The notes beneath the pieces were generated by a model. It had not been told where the DNA came from. It made no database searches and saw only the letters and a list, made by a program, of their open reading frames with translations. A program made the translations under genes and the position numbers. Shown here one piece after another: positions 36,415 through 44,417 of a stretch of DNA of 52,795 nucleotides. How positions within the stretch are numbered: position 1 is the first letter of the stretch; each line of letters begins with the position of its first letter. The DNA lies in contig CAIKND010000206.1 in the NCBI GenBank assembly GCA_903828675.1, positions 1-52,795 of the forward strand, written 5' to 3'. Source of the stretch: an uncultured Acidobacteriaceae bacterium (GTDB taxonomy: Bacteria; Acidobacteriota; Terriglobia; Terriglobales; Acidobacteriaceae).

Positions 36415-38309
36415 GTGTAGTGAATGAAAGTTTCATACAGTGAAGGTTTAGCGAACCACACTGGCCCCGAGTCATGCGGAGCCGCTCGTGAGGGCGGCGT
36501 CGAAGCGTTGACAGGGGAAGGTGCGGGCCGGGTATTCAGCCGCGAAAGAAATATCCTCCGGGATGCCGACGCCGTAGGAGGAAGCGGAAGGCAGCATCGG
36601 ATGCGCCGATACCGCGAGGCGCAAACGAGTCCCGCGCGGTCACAGACCCCGAGCACGTACCGAAACATCTCGCACGGGAACCGGGAGATCCCGCGTTCGC
36701 CCAGAGCAGAGCACGCCCTGGGACGCATCGGGAAGTCTAAGGACACACGCCGATGATGAACGAACACGGGAAGTCGGACAGACCTGTAGTACCTGTGAAG
36801 TCCTCGAACAAGGCTGGGCAACCGGCGGCGGAGGGGATGGAGGGAAGAGGTTTGACCAAGGGGAATCCGCAACAGCAAAACGCGTCCCGGACTCAGAGCC
36901 GGACAGACGCGCCCAGTGCGCTGGAGCGGATACGTCAAGCAGCAAGCAAGGATAAGGAGATGCGGTTCACCGCGCTCTTTCACCACATCTATACACCGGA
37001 AGCGTTGCGTACGGCCTATCTCTGTTTGAAGAGAGAAGCCGCGCCCGGCGTGGACGGCGAGACGTGGCGGCACTACGGCGAGGACCTTGAGATCAACCTC
37101 CAGGACCTCTCCCATAGGCTGAAGCTGGGAGCGTACCGGGCCAAGCCGGTGCGTAGGGTGTACATCCCCAAGGCCGACGGGCGGTTGAGGCCGCTCGGAG
37201 TAACTGCGCTGGAGGACAAGATCGTTCAGCGTGCGGCGGTTGAGGTGATGAACGCTATTTACGAAACGGACTTCCTCGGATTTTCGTACAGGTTCCGTCC
37301 GAAGCGAAGCCAGCATAATGCGCTGGATGCGCTTTACACGGGACTGCTGACGAAGAAGGTGAACTGGGTGCTCGATCTGGACATACGCGGCTTCTTCGAT
37401 GCGATTTCGCACGAATGGCTTGTAAGGTTCATCGAGCATCGCATCGCGGACCTGCGCGTCGTGCGGCTCATTCAGAAATGGCTGAACGCGGGCGTGCTGG
37501 AAGATGGGAAACGAATCCGCATGGAGGAAGGGACGCCTCAAGGCGGCAGCGCATCGCCGCTGCTGGCGAATATCTATCTCCATTACGTCTTCGATCTGTG
37601 GGCACAGGCATGGCGTCGAAAGCAGGCGCGCGGCGATGTGATCGTCGTGCGGTACGCGGACGACATCGTGGTTGGGTTCCAGAACGAAGCGGATGCCAAG
37701 CGGTTTCTGGCAGAACTTGCCGAGCGGTTTCGGAAGTTCAGCTTGGAACTGCATCCCGACAAAACGCGGCTTCTGGAGTTCGGACCGTACGCGGCTCGAA
37801 ACCGAAAGCGGCGCGGAGAAGGGAAGCCGGAGACGTTCGATTTTCTCGGCTTCACGCATATCTGCGGGAAGAAGAGGAGCAACGGGTACTTCACGGTAAT
37901 AAGGCAAACGATTCGTAAGCGGTTGCAAGCGAAGTTGAACGCGGTGAAAGCCGAGTTGCGATTGCGCATGCACGCTCCCATTCAGGACACAGGCAAGTGG
38001 TTGCGATCGGTTGTAGGTGGACATATCCGCTATTACGGTGTGCCCATGAACAGCGCAGCGTTGCATGTATTCCGTCATCAGGTAGGCTGGCTCTGGCATC
38101 GGGCGCTGTCGCGCCGTAGCCAGAATGGCCGTGTTCCCTGGAGCCGGATGCGGCGCTTGATCGACCACTGGTTTCCGCCTGCGCATGTGTATCATCCTTT
38201 TCCTCTGCGCCGCATGGGCGTCATCACCTGAGGTAAGAGCCGGATGCGGGAAATCCGCTCGTCCGGATCCGCGGAGGGGGTTATGAGCAATCATGATCCC
38301 TACTCCGAC
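36415..38309 (+). mobile_element. Group II intron with maturase
   Basis: The intron starts GTGTAG (36415-36420), contains a maturase gene (36753-38231) in domain IV, and ends in domain VI with ...CTCCGAC at 38309. Domain V is 38237-38269 (GAGCCGGATGCGGG, GAAA-type loop, ATCCGC...CCGGATC). Domain VI is formed by GGAGGGGGTTATGA and TCATGATCCCTACTCC, with a bulged A seven bases before the 3' end. Boundaries follow the usual GUGYG...AY rule and a recalled related intron; they are accurate to a few bases. It lies opposite to the flanking operon and so cannot splice out of that transcript. Confidence 0.8.
36753..38231 (+). CDS. ltrA: Group II intron reverse transcriptase/maturase
   Basis: The 492-residue protein combines reverse transcriptase (about 60-330: YRAKPVRRVYIPKADGRLRPLG, GFSYRFRPKRSQHNALDAL, EEGTPQGGSASPLLANIYL, VRYADDIVVGF with the YADD catalytic site), LHPDKTRLLEFG, and a maturase X domain (FDFLGFTHICGKK, HIRYYGVPMN, RRSQNGRVPW). 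There is no HNH endonuclease domain at the C-terminus, as in endonuclease-free lineages that use the replication fork for priming. TAAGGA precedes ATG 36753. No frame breaks are seen, so the element may be active. Confidence 0.92.
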   Translation: MMNEHGKSDRPVVPVKSSNKAGQPAAEGMEGRGLTKGNPQQQNASRTQSRTDAPSALERIRQAASKDKEMRFTALFHHIYTPEALRTAYLCLKREAAPGVDGETWRHYGEDLEINLQDLSHRLKLGAYRAKPVRRVYIPKADGRLRPLGVTALEDKIVQRAAVEVMNAIYETDFLGFSYRFRPKRSQHNALDALYTGLLTKKVNWVLDLDIRGFFDAISHEWLVRFIEHRIADLRVVRLIQKWLNAGVLEDGKRIRMEEGTPQGGSASPLLANIYLHYVFDLWAQAWRRKQARGDVIVVRYADDIVVGFQNEADAKRFLAELAERFRKFSLELHPDKTRLLEFGPYAARNRKRRGEGKPETFDFLGFTHICGKKRSNGYFTVIRQTIRKRLQAKLNAVKAELRLRMHAPIQDTGKWLRSVVGGHIRYYGVPMNSAALHVFRHQVGWLWHRALSRRSQNGRVPWSRMRRLIDHWFPPAHVYHPFPLRRMGVIT

Positions 38310-38334
38310 TGTGTTTGGTCGAGATGCGGGGAAG

Positions 38335-38784
38335 CTATTTGGCTTCAGCGCCCTTGCGGATGCGATCGAGTATGGACGCCCAGCCTTTGTCGACGCCTTG
38401 CCGGTGCTGCTCCTCGATGAAGCCGAGGGCGGTGTGCCGGAAGGTAATCAGGGTACCTCCATCCGCTTCAGACAGCCGGTATTGCACGTTTGACAGGAGT
38501 GGATAGGATGCGAAGAGCGGACCGGTAATCTCAAGCAGAGTTGGCCGCTTGATGGCCTGCACGAGCCCCCAGAGATGACCGTTGTCGTTGCCCAGGTCGC
38601 GGTACCAGCGGCCACCTGGCCAGGGCTCAATGACCATCGGCATGGGGTCGCCCGCGCCACGCTCGTTGTACGGGCCTATTTGTTCCAGCAGTGCGGCGAA
38701 TGTGTCGTCGAGGGACGCGCGCACATGAATTTCCTGCTTGATCTCCAGGGTCATATTTTCGAGTCCTGGGGCTGTCTGAATCAT
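38335..38784 (-). CDS. SRPBCC (AHSA1-type) domain protein
   Basis: The 149-residue helix-grip protein has IKQEIHVRASLDDTFAALLE at the N-terminus, PMVIEPWPGGRWYRDLGNDNG, and TLITFRHTALGFIEE with a C-terminal helix GWASILDRIRK. Such START-like proteins, paired with ArsR regulators, are common in bacteria and bind hydrophobic ligands. AAGGAGGA precedes ATG 38784. It lies 15 bases downstream of the ArsR gene and 25 bases before the intron end. Confidence 0.88.
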   Translation of the reverse strand: MIQTAPGLENMTLEIKQEIHVRASLDDTFAALLEQIGPYNERGAGDPMPMVIEPWPGGRWYRDLGNDNGHLWGLVQAIKRPTLLEITGPLFASYPLLSNVQYRLSEADGGTLITFRHTALGFIEEQHRQGVDKGWASILDRIRKGAEAK

Positions 38785-38799
38785 GATTCCTCCTTGTGC

Positions 38800-39156
38800 T
38801 CAACTATGGGGATTTGATTTTGATTTGACCTCGTTCGCTTTCTCCTCTGCTCGTTCTTTCACTCGGCTTAACTGATGCTTCCAGAGCTGCTCGAACTCAC
38901 TTGCCCACTCGTGCAGAGGCCGGATGGCAGCGGCATTGGTTCGGTAAAACCGCTGCCGTCCGTCGCAGCGTACCCGAACCAGGCCAACGCTTCGCAGCAC
39001 GCCGAGGTGCTTTGAAACCGAGGGCTGATCGAGCTTGAGGGCGGTCACAATCTCCGCCACTGGCCGTTCATGCGCTGCGAGGTAGCTGAGTATCTGCCGC
39101 CGCCGGGGTTCGGCAACTGCATTGAAAGCGTCCGAGGTGGTTGCCGCGCGTGCCAT
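38800..39156 (-). CDS. ArsR-family transcriptional regulator
   Basis: The 118-residue winged-helix repressor reads FNAVAEPRRRQILSYLAAHE, VAEIVTALKLDQPSVSKHLG (HTH), VLRSVGLVRVRCDGRQRFYR (wing), and ends in a helical Lys-rich tail. No CxC metal site is present, so it belongs to the non-metal SdpR-like group typically found with SRPBCC and DinB genes. A promoter sits so close upstream that the message would be almost leaderless. Confidence 0.92.
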   Translation of the reverse strand: MARAATTSDAFNAVAEPRRRQILSYLAAHERPVAEIVTALKLDQPSVSKHLGVLRSVGLVRVRCDGRQRFYRTNAAAIRPLHEWASEFEQLWKHQLSRVKERAEEKANEVKSKSNPHS

Positions 39157-39165
39157 GATCGAAAA

Positions 39166-39193
39166 ATTACATTCTTATATGGGAATATGTCAA
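39166..39193 (-). promoter_or_regulatory. ArsR-operon promoter with dyad
   Basis: Read on the minus strand, TTGACA (39193-39188) and TGTAAT (39171-39166) are 16 bases apart. The spacer holds an imperfect dyad ATTC...GAAT. The predicted transcription start falls about 3-5 bases before the ArsR ATG. Confidence 0.6.
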
Positions 39194-39260
39194 GTGCGAT
39201 TCTTGATTATGGCTGGGTGGGGTTTGCGGTCGATTGCCGGGGCGGTTTAACATCCGGGCC

Positions 39261-39655
39261 ATGAGGATGCCGATTCGACTTCTGTCTCTGGTCCTGCTGC
39301 TTGCGGTTGCACCGCTCTGGGCACAGGCTCCTGCCGCAACCACCGTGCCGCGCTCAAGACCTGGTTCGTCCGGCTTATTCCGCCGCGTACTACTTTCATC
39401 CAGGACATGACCGATAGCGAAAAGGCGCTGATGGAGCAGCATTTCGCCTACTGGCAGGGGCAATTCGCGAAGCGCGTTTGCCTTTTTGGCGGGCCGGTGC
39501 TCGATCCCAAAGGGCCGTACGGCGTTCTGGCCATTCAGGCTGCGACTGAGGAGGAGGCCCGCGCCATCGCCTCGGGCGACCCCACGGTAAAAGCCGGCCT
39601 CAATCGAATTGAGGTCGCCGAGATGCGCATCGCCTTTCTGCAAACGGCACACTAG
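39261..39655 (+). pseudogene. YCII-domain protein with signal peptide, frameshifted
   Basis: ATG 39261 opens a signal peptide (RMPIRLLSLVLLLAVAPLWAQ) that continues in frame for about 25 residues. The YCII domain starts at about 39348 in the frame one base back (LKTWFVRLIPPRTTFIQDM) and runs through FAKRVCLFGGPVLDPKG and YGVLAIQAATEEEARAIASGDPTVKAG to the stop at 39655. One base missing (or two extra) near 39330-39350 disrupts the gene. Without the frameshift it would be an exported YCII (YciI-like) protein of about 130 residues. Met at 39407 could restart translation of a truncated version. Confidence 0.7.
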
Positions 39656-39681
39656 AGCAACCAGTTACCGAGCAGTGCCCT

Positions 39682-39900
39682 GAGGACTGGCCCAATGCCT
39701 TCCGCATCGCACGGCTTTATCTGGCGGTCGAGTACATTCAAGCCAACCGCGCGCGGACTCGCGCGGTGCAGCGGGTGTCTGCGCTGTTTGAGATGGTGGA
39801 CTTCATCGTCACGCCCTCGGCTGACGCGCAACTGGCCGCCTTCGCCAGCGCCTATCAGCAGGCGACTGGCTTCCACAAGCTGCACCCCAAACTGGACTGA
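39682..39900 (+). pseudogene. Amidase C-terminal remnant, internally deleted
   Basis: The frame EDWPNAFRIARLYLAVEYIQANRARTR, written here by its parts YLAVEYIQANRARTRAV and LFEMVDFIVTPS, matches the C-terminal part of amidase-signature enzymes. It then jumps to AYQQATGFHKLHPKLD, the very end of the family. The part between (the VP-rich, GLQ-IG region) is absent, so an internal deletion and loss of the whole N-terminal and catalytic region have left a scrap. There is no start codon. Confidence 0.6.
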
Positions 39901-40268
39901 GTTGCTTTCGCGGGATGTCAGAATTTGACAGGTTTAGGAGGGGGGGTGGGTAGGGAGGGAGGGTAGGGAGGGGGGTGGGGGTGTTCCTTGCCTGGGGTCG
40001 CTTCCGGCTCGAGCTTTGGCGGTTTCGGAGAGGTCGGGTTGTCCCTTTGTGCCCTGTTCTAACTTCATACTTCAATTGTGCGCCAATCGAGGGTAATTCT
40101 CTGCAAACTTTCTCGATGGGTTGATCGATGGAATCTGGTGCGAACGGCGGCAGGCAGGAGATAGGGAATAGAAGGGCGCGGGGTTTAGTTTGTTGCTTTC
40201 CCACCCTCGAATCAAAGGACGCTTCAAGGATGGGGCACCCTGACTGTGGTGCCGAGGTCAAGGGTGGG
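39901..40268. other. Spacer with a G-rich tract and hairpin repeats
   Basis: A run of G-tracts at 39937-39985 (see below) is followed by ordinary spacer. From 40200 to 40241 it has a unit resembling the CCCACCC...GGATGGGGCACC hairpin repeats near gyrB. No gene is visible. Confidence 0.5.
39937..39985 (+). other. G-rich tract, potential G-quadruplex
   Basis: About 48 bases consist almost only of G with single T/A spacers, giving more than four runs of three or more G in a row. Such sequences fold into G-quadruplexes. It lies just after the amidase scrap. Confidence 0.65.
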
Positions 40269-40378
40269 CTATCCGCCTTCGAAGTAGTCGTTGCCTGATT
40301 CGGCGTCACGCTCTTTGCCGGTGCAGTGGCATGGCGAAAAACACACGTGAGATGCACACACGGCGGGTTCCGTCATAG
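40269..40378 (-). pseudogene. Orphan RHS core fragment
   Basis: On the minus strand the residues TGKERDAESGNDYFE repeat the end of the RHS core found at 41574-41640, followed by a stop (TAG at 40271-40269). It is a second, shorter core remnant downstream of the candidate tip-immunity pair, as seen in displaced RHS tip loci. Confidence 0.65.
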
Positions 40379-40458
40379 TCGCGCCCTCTGAATCGTACCG
40401 ACATCACCGGTCCCCAACTGCGAGGGACCGGGGGCACCCTCATTGTGGTTTGGAAAGG

Positions 40459-40782
40459 TCACCGGGACCGGGGCCACCCGCCATTTCGGACCGAGTAGAC
40501 GCCTGCCACTACAAAACCCAACGAGATTACGATGGCAAACCAATTGTGGTCTTCAAACCCCGACCGAAAGATGATTCCGCCAATCAACAAAAAAAACAAT
40601 CCCACTATGCAAACCCCAAGGCGTTGGACCAGCGGAGCGTGAGGCGAAATATTCCAAAATGGATCTTCCACTCTCTTGCTTTTTAGGAGCTTTTCCGCAA
40701 GAGCTGCCCTTCTTTGTTCTGCCTCAAACTCGCGAGTTTCTCGCGCGTGGTTTCGACTTGTTTCTTTGCGTCTCATGGTCAT
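40459..40782 (-). CDS. Small membrane protein, candidate RHS immunity
   Basis: The 107-residue protein has a charged helical N-terminus (MTMRRKETSRNHARETREF, then about 20 more Glu/Arg/Lys/Ala-rich residues) and two membrane segments (LGVCIVGLFFLLIGGIIF, WFAIVISLGFVVAGVYSV). Its ATG (40782-40780) overlaps the RHS tip stop (40781-40779) as ATGA, so translation is coupled. By position it is a candidate immunity protein for the tip. The family is not recognised. Confidence 0.6.
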   Translation of the reverse strand: MTMRRKETSRNHARETREFEAEQRRAALAEKLLKSKRVEDPFWNISPHAPLVQRLGVCIVGLFFLLIGGIIFRSGFEDHNWFAIVISLGFVVAGVYSVRNGGWPRSR

Positions 40783-41618
40783 TGTCCTGCAAGGCAGTGG
40801 GCGACATCACTCCCGTAAGCGGCAAAAACCGCTGCTGCATTCGTTGCCGCAGCTCCCTGTACGTTCGCGTTGGGTACCGTTGCAAGCGGGCTTGGCTTAA
40901 GCTTGTAAGCCCTATTTCCAACGTAAAAGGTCCGTGAGCCCGTCGTGGTTAGGTATGTCGCAGCAACGCCCTCGCCACCGTTGTCATCGGCGGGGCTCGA
41001 TGTGGAGGATGGAACACCATTTTGCGCACTCCACACTTGCATCGCTGCGGCATGAATTTCCTGCGCCGCTGAAGGACTGCTAAGACAATCCGAGAGATCA
41101 GGCGGTGGTGGAGGTGGGGTAGGATGAAATGCACTGACTGATGCCTGCGGCAGGTTTGCCAAGTAGTTGTAATTCGGGTCTGGCTTCCAGAGGGTGATTC
41201 CGAATTGATTCGTTGCAATAGATTCTTGTGGGTAAGCATCCGAGGTGATTCCGGGAGCGAGCCAATTCTGAGCCAGATTCGAATTTGCCTGATTGCTCCA
41301 ATCGCCGTAGTTAGACGTCCACTGACCGTTGGTAAGCATCGCATTCTCGAATAACTCCGGGTTGACCCAAGTTCCGCCCTGACCGGTGCACTTTTCCGAG
41401 CTCCCGGTGCCTTTGTCATCGGCGGAATCAAAGCTTCCATCATCCCAGACACACTCTTCTCCGCTAGGATCGGTATAGATCAGTGGGTTGTTGAGAACAT
41501 ATGCGTAGCGGTTCAATGACTGAGGATTGGTCAGGCTGCCCCCGAGGAGATCGGGCGACATGAACCGCCCCATCGTACTTGCGTAGTATCTGGCCCCGAA
41601 GTAGTCGTTTCCTGATTA
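40779..41618 (-). pseudogene. RHS repeat-associated core C-terminus with tip domain, core broken by a stop
   Basis: The segment carries the end of an RHS core (DYFGARYYASTMGRFMSPD, NPQSLNRYAYVLNNPLIYTDPSGE) followed by a tip of about 230 residues. Upstream in the same frame is HFTGKERDT and then TAA (41618-41616), where GAA would continue the core; a single nonsense mutation. Further upstream the frame is lost after about 40 codons and the N-terminal RHS part is missing. ATG 41573 has no ribosome-binding site, so expression is doubtful. The tip (PPPPPPDLSDCLSSPSAAQ, TTGSRTFYVGNRAYKLKP) has no toxin domain I recognise. Confidence 0.65.
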
Positions 41619-41748
41619 GGTATCGCGTTCTTTGCCGGTGAAGTGGTATTGCGGAAATTGCGTGGTGGTTGCACAAACGGCGGAGTACGTCATAGATGTA
41701 GAAACTTCCGTCGTAGGTGAATCCCAGGAACTTGTCATTTGTACTGTC

Positions 41749-44238
41749 TCACGGGTGGCTTGTGTTCAGTGCCGGCTTGACGATGGCTTTGGGCCGGGCG
41801 GGGGCTGGCTGCGGAGGCAGAGCCGGTTTGACTTGCGGAGTGATCGTGGCTGGCTTGATTGGCGGCATGGCGGCGGGTGGGGCCGACGGTTTGGGGCCCG
41901 GCAAGGCGGCTGGGGCTGTGGGCGGCCTGGGCACGGTGATGGGCTTTGGCGGCGGGGTGGCGGTCCTGGGCTGGGGAGCGATGGATGCGGGTTTGGCGGG
42001 GGTGGCGGCGGCGGCTTGCAACAGGGGGCTGGGCTTTTCGTCGCCGGGGAACTGCTCGTTGGGCTTGGCGGCGATGGCGGCGCGCATCCAGGTGATCCAG
42101 ATGGGGAGGGCGGCTTTTGCGCCGGTCTCCTTTTCGCCGAGGGGCTCGCGGGTGTCATAGCCGACCCAGACGCCACAGGTGATTGAAGGGGAGAAGCCGA
42201 GGAACCAGGCATCGGTGTAGTCGCTGGTGGTGCCGGTTTTGCCGCCGAGAGGATGGTTCAACTGCGCGGCGGCAGCGCCGGTGCCGTGCTGGGTGACGGC
42301 GCGGAGCAGGGTCATCATGGTGCGCGCGGTCTGCTGGTCGATGACTTCGTTGACGGAGGGCTTGTCTTCCCAGAGCGTGATGCCGTCGGCGTTGGAGACC
42401 TTGCGGATAAGGCGCGGGGTGACGCGGATGCCGTCGTTGGGGAAGACGGAGTAAGAGGCGACCTGCTCGTCGAGAGAGATTTCAACGGCGCCGAGGGCTA
42501 CGGGGAGATAGGCGGGAATGGTGGTGGTGACGCCGAAGCGGTGGGCGAGGTCAATGACCTTGCGGATGCCGACGTGCGCGGCCAGCTTGAGGGCGGGGAT
42601 GTTGCGCGACTCGGCGAAGGCCTCGATAAGGGTCATGCGGCCCTTGTAGTCGTTCTCGTAGTTGTGGGGGGTGTAGCTGCCAAAGCTGACCGGGCCATCG
42701 ACGATGAAGTCGGTGGGTTTGGCTCCATCCTCAATGGCGGCGGTGTAGACGTAGGGCTTGAAGCTGGAGCCGGTTTGGCGCTGCGCCTGGGTGGCGCGGT
42801 TGAATTGGGAGAGTGCGTAGTCGCGCCCGCCAACCATGGAAAGGACGTCGCCGCTGGTGTTGTCAATGGCCATGAGAGCGCCCTGCGCACCGGAATCCTG
42901 CTCGAGAGTGGCGCGGCGGGCTGAGCCTTCCATGGCGGCGGTGAGGTGGATGTAGATGATGTCGCCGGGCTTGACGAGGGCATCGGCGAGCCGCTGGCCG
43001 GTCCACAGCCAGTCTTCAGGGAGGAGGACGACTTCTTCGGCGCCGATGCGGGCGTGAATCTCAAGGGGCAGGACGCGGGTGACGAGGGCGTGGACGTAGT
43101 CGCCGGGGAGGGATTGCACGGCCCAGTCGGGATGCTTGTAGTCCTGGAGCGAGACGCCGGTGGGGAGGACATTTTCGAGGCGGAATTTCCATCCACGGCG
43201 GCGCTCGTAGACGGCAAGGCCATCAGAGACGGCGCGGTTGGCGGTGAGTTGCAGGTCAAGGTCGAGCGTGGTGTCAATGCGGAGGCCGGCCTCGTGAACC
43301 TGCTCGGACCCGAAGCGCTTGTCTAGCTCGCGGCGCACTTCCTCCTGAAACCAGGGAGCGACAGAACCTTGCGGCTGGGCGACGTGGAGGCCGAGGGGGG
43401 CGCGGCGGGCCTGCTCGGCCTGGGCATGGGTGATGACGCCGTCGGACTCCATCTCAGAGAGCACCAGGTTGCGGCGGCGGAGGGCCTTGTCCGGATTGAG
43501 CAGGGGCGAGTAAGCGTACGGCCCCTTGGGCACGCCGGCGAGCAGAGCCGCCTCAGTGAGCGAGAGGTCTTTGGCGCGCTTGCCGAAGTAGAACTGGGAG
43601 GCGGCCTCAAAGCCGTACATGCCGCTGCCGAGATAGATCTGGTTGCCGTAGAGGGTGAAGATCTGCTGCTTGGTGAAGGCGCGCTCGATCTGTATGGCGA
43701 GATAGGCTTCCTGAAGCTTGCGGGAGGCGGTGCGGTCGGCGGAGAGGAAGAGGTTACGGGCCAACTGCATGGTGAGGGTGGAGGCGCCCTGGGAGCGGCC
43801 GTGGGTGCGGAGGTCGTGCCAGAGGGCGCCGCCGATGCGCAGGACGTTGACGCCCCAGTGGGACTCAAAGCTCTTGTCCTCGATGGAGAGGACGGCGGCG
43901 CGGAGGATGGGAGCGAAGTCGTCGTAGCCGACCACCTCGCGGCGTTCAAGGGCAAAGGAGCCGATGACGCGGCCTTTGCGGTCGTAGAGATCGGTGGTGG
44001 TGGAGGGGCGGTAGTGTTCGAGCTGGTCGATCTGGGGCAGGTTGGCGGAGTAGACGAGAGTGAGGCCAGCGAGGGAACCGGTGACGACCGCCAGCAGGAG
44101 CAGCACAACCAGCGCGGAGCGGCCGGCGAGCTTGCGGCGGCCGTGCGAGGGGACCAGCGGCCGAGGAATACGGCGGCTGCGGGTGAGGCCGCGCGGTTCG
44201 ACACCCGGTTGGGGGGACTGATTGGGGGTGGCAGCCAA
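41749..44238 (-). CDS. Class A penicillin-binding protein (glycosyltransferase and transpeptidase)
   Basis: The 829-residue PBP1A/1B-type protein has a cytoplasmic Pro/Arg-rich head (1-40) and one membrane helix (about 41-63). The GT51 transglycosylase domain is about 80-270, with catalytic Glu120 in EDKSFESHWGV, GASTLTMQLARNLFL, and the RKLQEAYLAIQIER motif. The transpeptidase is about 370-690, with SxxK in GSSFKPY, SxN in ESRNIPA and KTGTT. A Pro/Ala-rich tail of about 100 residues (PKPITVPRPPTAPAA) ends it. It polymerises and cross-links peptidoglycan. The stop is directly followed by the RHS scrap. Confidence 0.94.
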   Translation of the reverse strand: MAATPNQSPQPGVEPRGLTRSRRIPRPLVPSHGRRKLAGRSALVVLLLLAVVTGSLAGLTLVYSANLPQIDQLEHYRPSTTTDLYDRKGRVIGSFALERREVVGYDDFAPILRAAVLSIEDKSFESHWGVNVLRIGGALWHDLRTHGRSQGASTLTMQLARNLFLSADRTASRKLQEAYLAIQIERAFTKQQIFTLYGNQIYLGSGMYGFEAASQFYFGKRAKDLSLTEAALLAGVPKGPYAYSPLLNPDKALRRRNLVLSEMESDGVITHAQAEQARRAPLGLHVAQPQGSVAPWFQEEVRRELDKRFGSEQVHEAGLRIDTTLDLDLQLTANRAVSDGLAVYERRRGWKFRLENVLPTGVSLQDYKHPDWAVQSLPGDYVHALVTRVLPLEIHARIGAEEVVLLPEDWLWTGQRLADALVKPGDIIYIHLTAAMEGSARRATLEQDSGAQGALMAIDNTSGDVLSMVGGRDYALSQFNRATQAQRQTGSSFKPYVYTAAIEDGAKPTDFIVDGPVSFGSYTPHNYENDYKGRMTLIEAFAESRNIPALKLAAHVGIRKVIDLAHRFGVTTTIPAYLPVALGAVEISLDEQVASYSVFPNDGIRVTPRLIRKVSNADGITLWEDKPSVNEVIDQQTARTMMTLLRAVTQHGTGAAAAQLNHPLGGKTGTTSDYTDAWFLGFSPSITCGVWVGYDTREPLGEKETGAKAALPIWITWMRAAIAAKPNEQFPGDEKPSPLLQAAAATPAKPASIAPQPRTATPPPKPITVPRPPTAPAALPGPKPSAPPAAMPPIKPATITPQVKPALPPQPAPARPKAIVKPALNTSHP

Positions 44239-44417
44239 GTGGTTCAGGCCTCGTGGACATTTCTCAAAAGGCGCTGGTGAGAAAATGCTTCAGCCTTAGG
44301 CTAGCATTTCGGCGGTGCGTGCGGATGTGCGGAAGCGCAGGGTTGAACCACGGGGCGCAAGAGTGGGCTACGCGCATCCTGGCCGCGCCCTTTTTGAACA
44401 GGCGAAGGGTTTTCGAC

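Noticed and set aside
36402..38294. 630-codon minus-strand frame across the intron
   Set aside because: It is antisense to the maturase and intron RNA; no homology.
41632..42186. Gly-rich plus-strand frames (also 41717-42160)
   Set aside because: They are the complement of the Pro/Ala-rich PBP tail; composition alone makes them open.
42253..44280. Long plus-strand frames opposite the PBP gene
   Set aside because: They are antisense shadows of a clear PBP with intact catalytic motifs.
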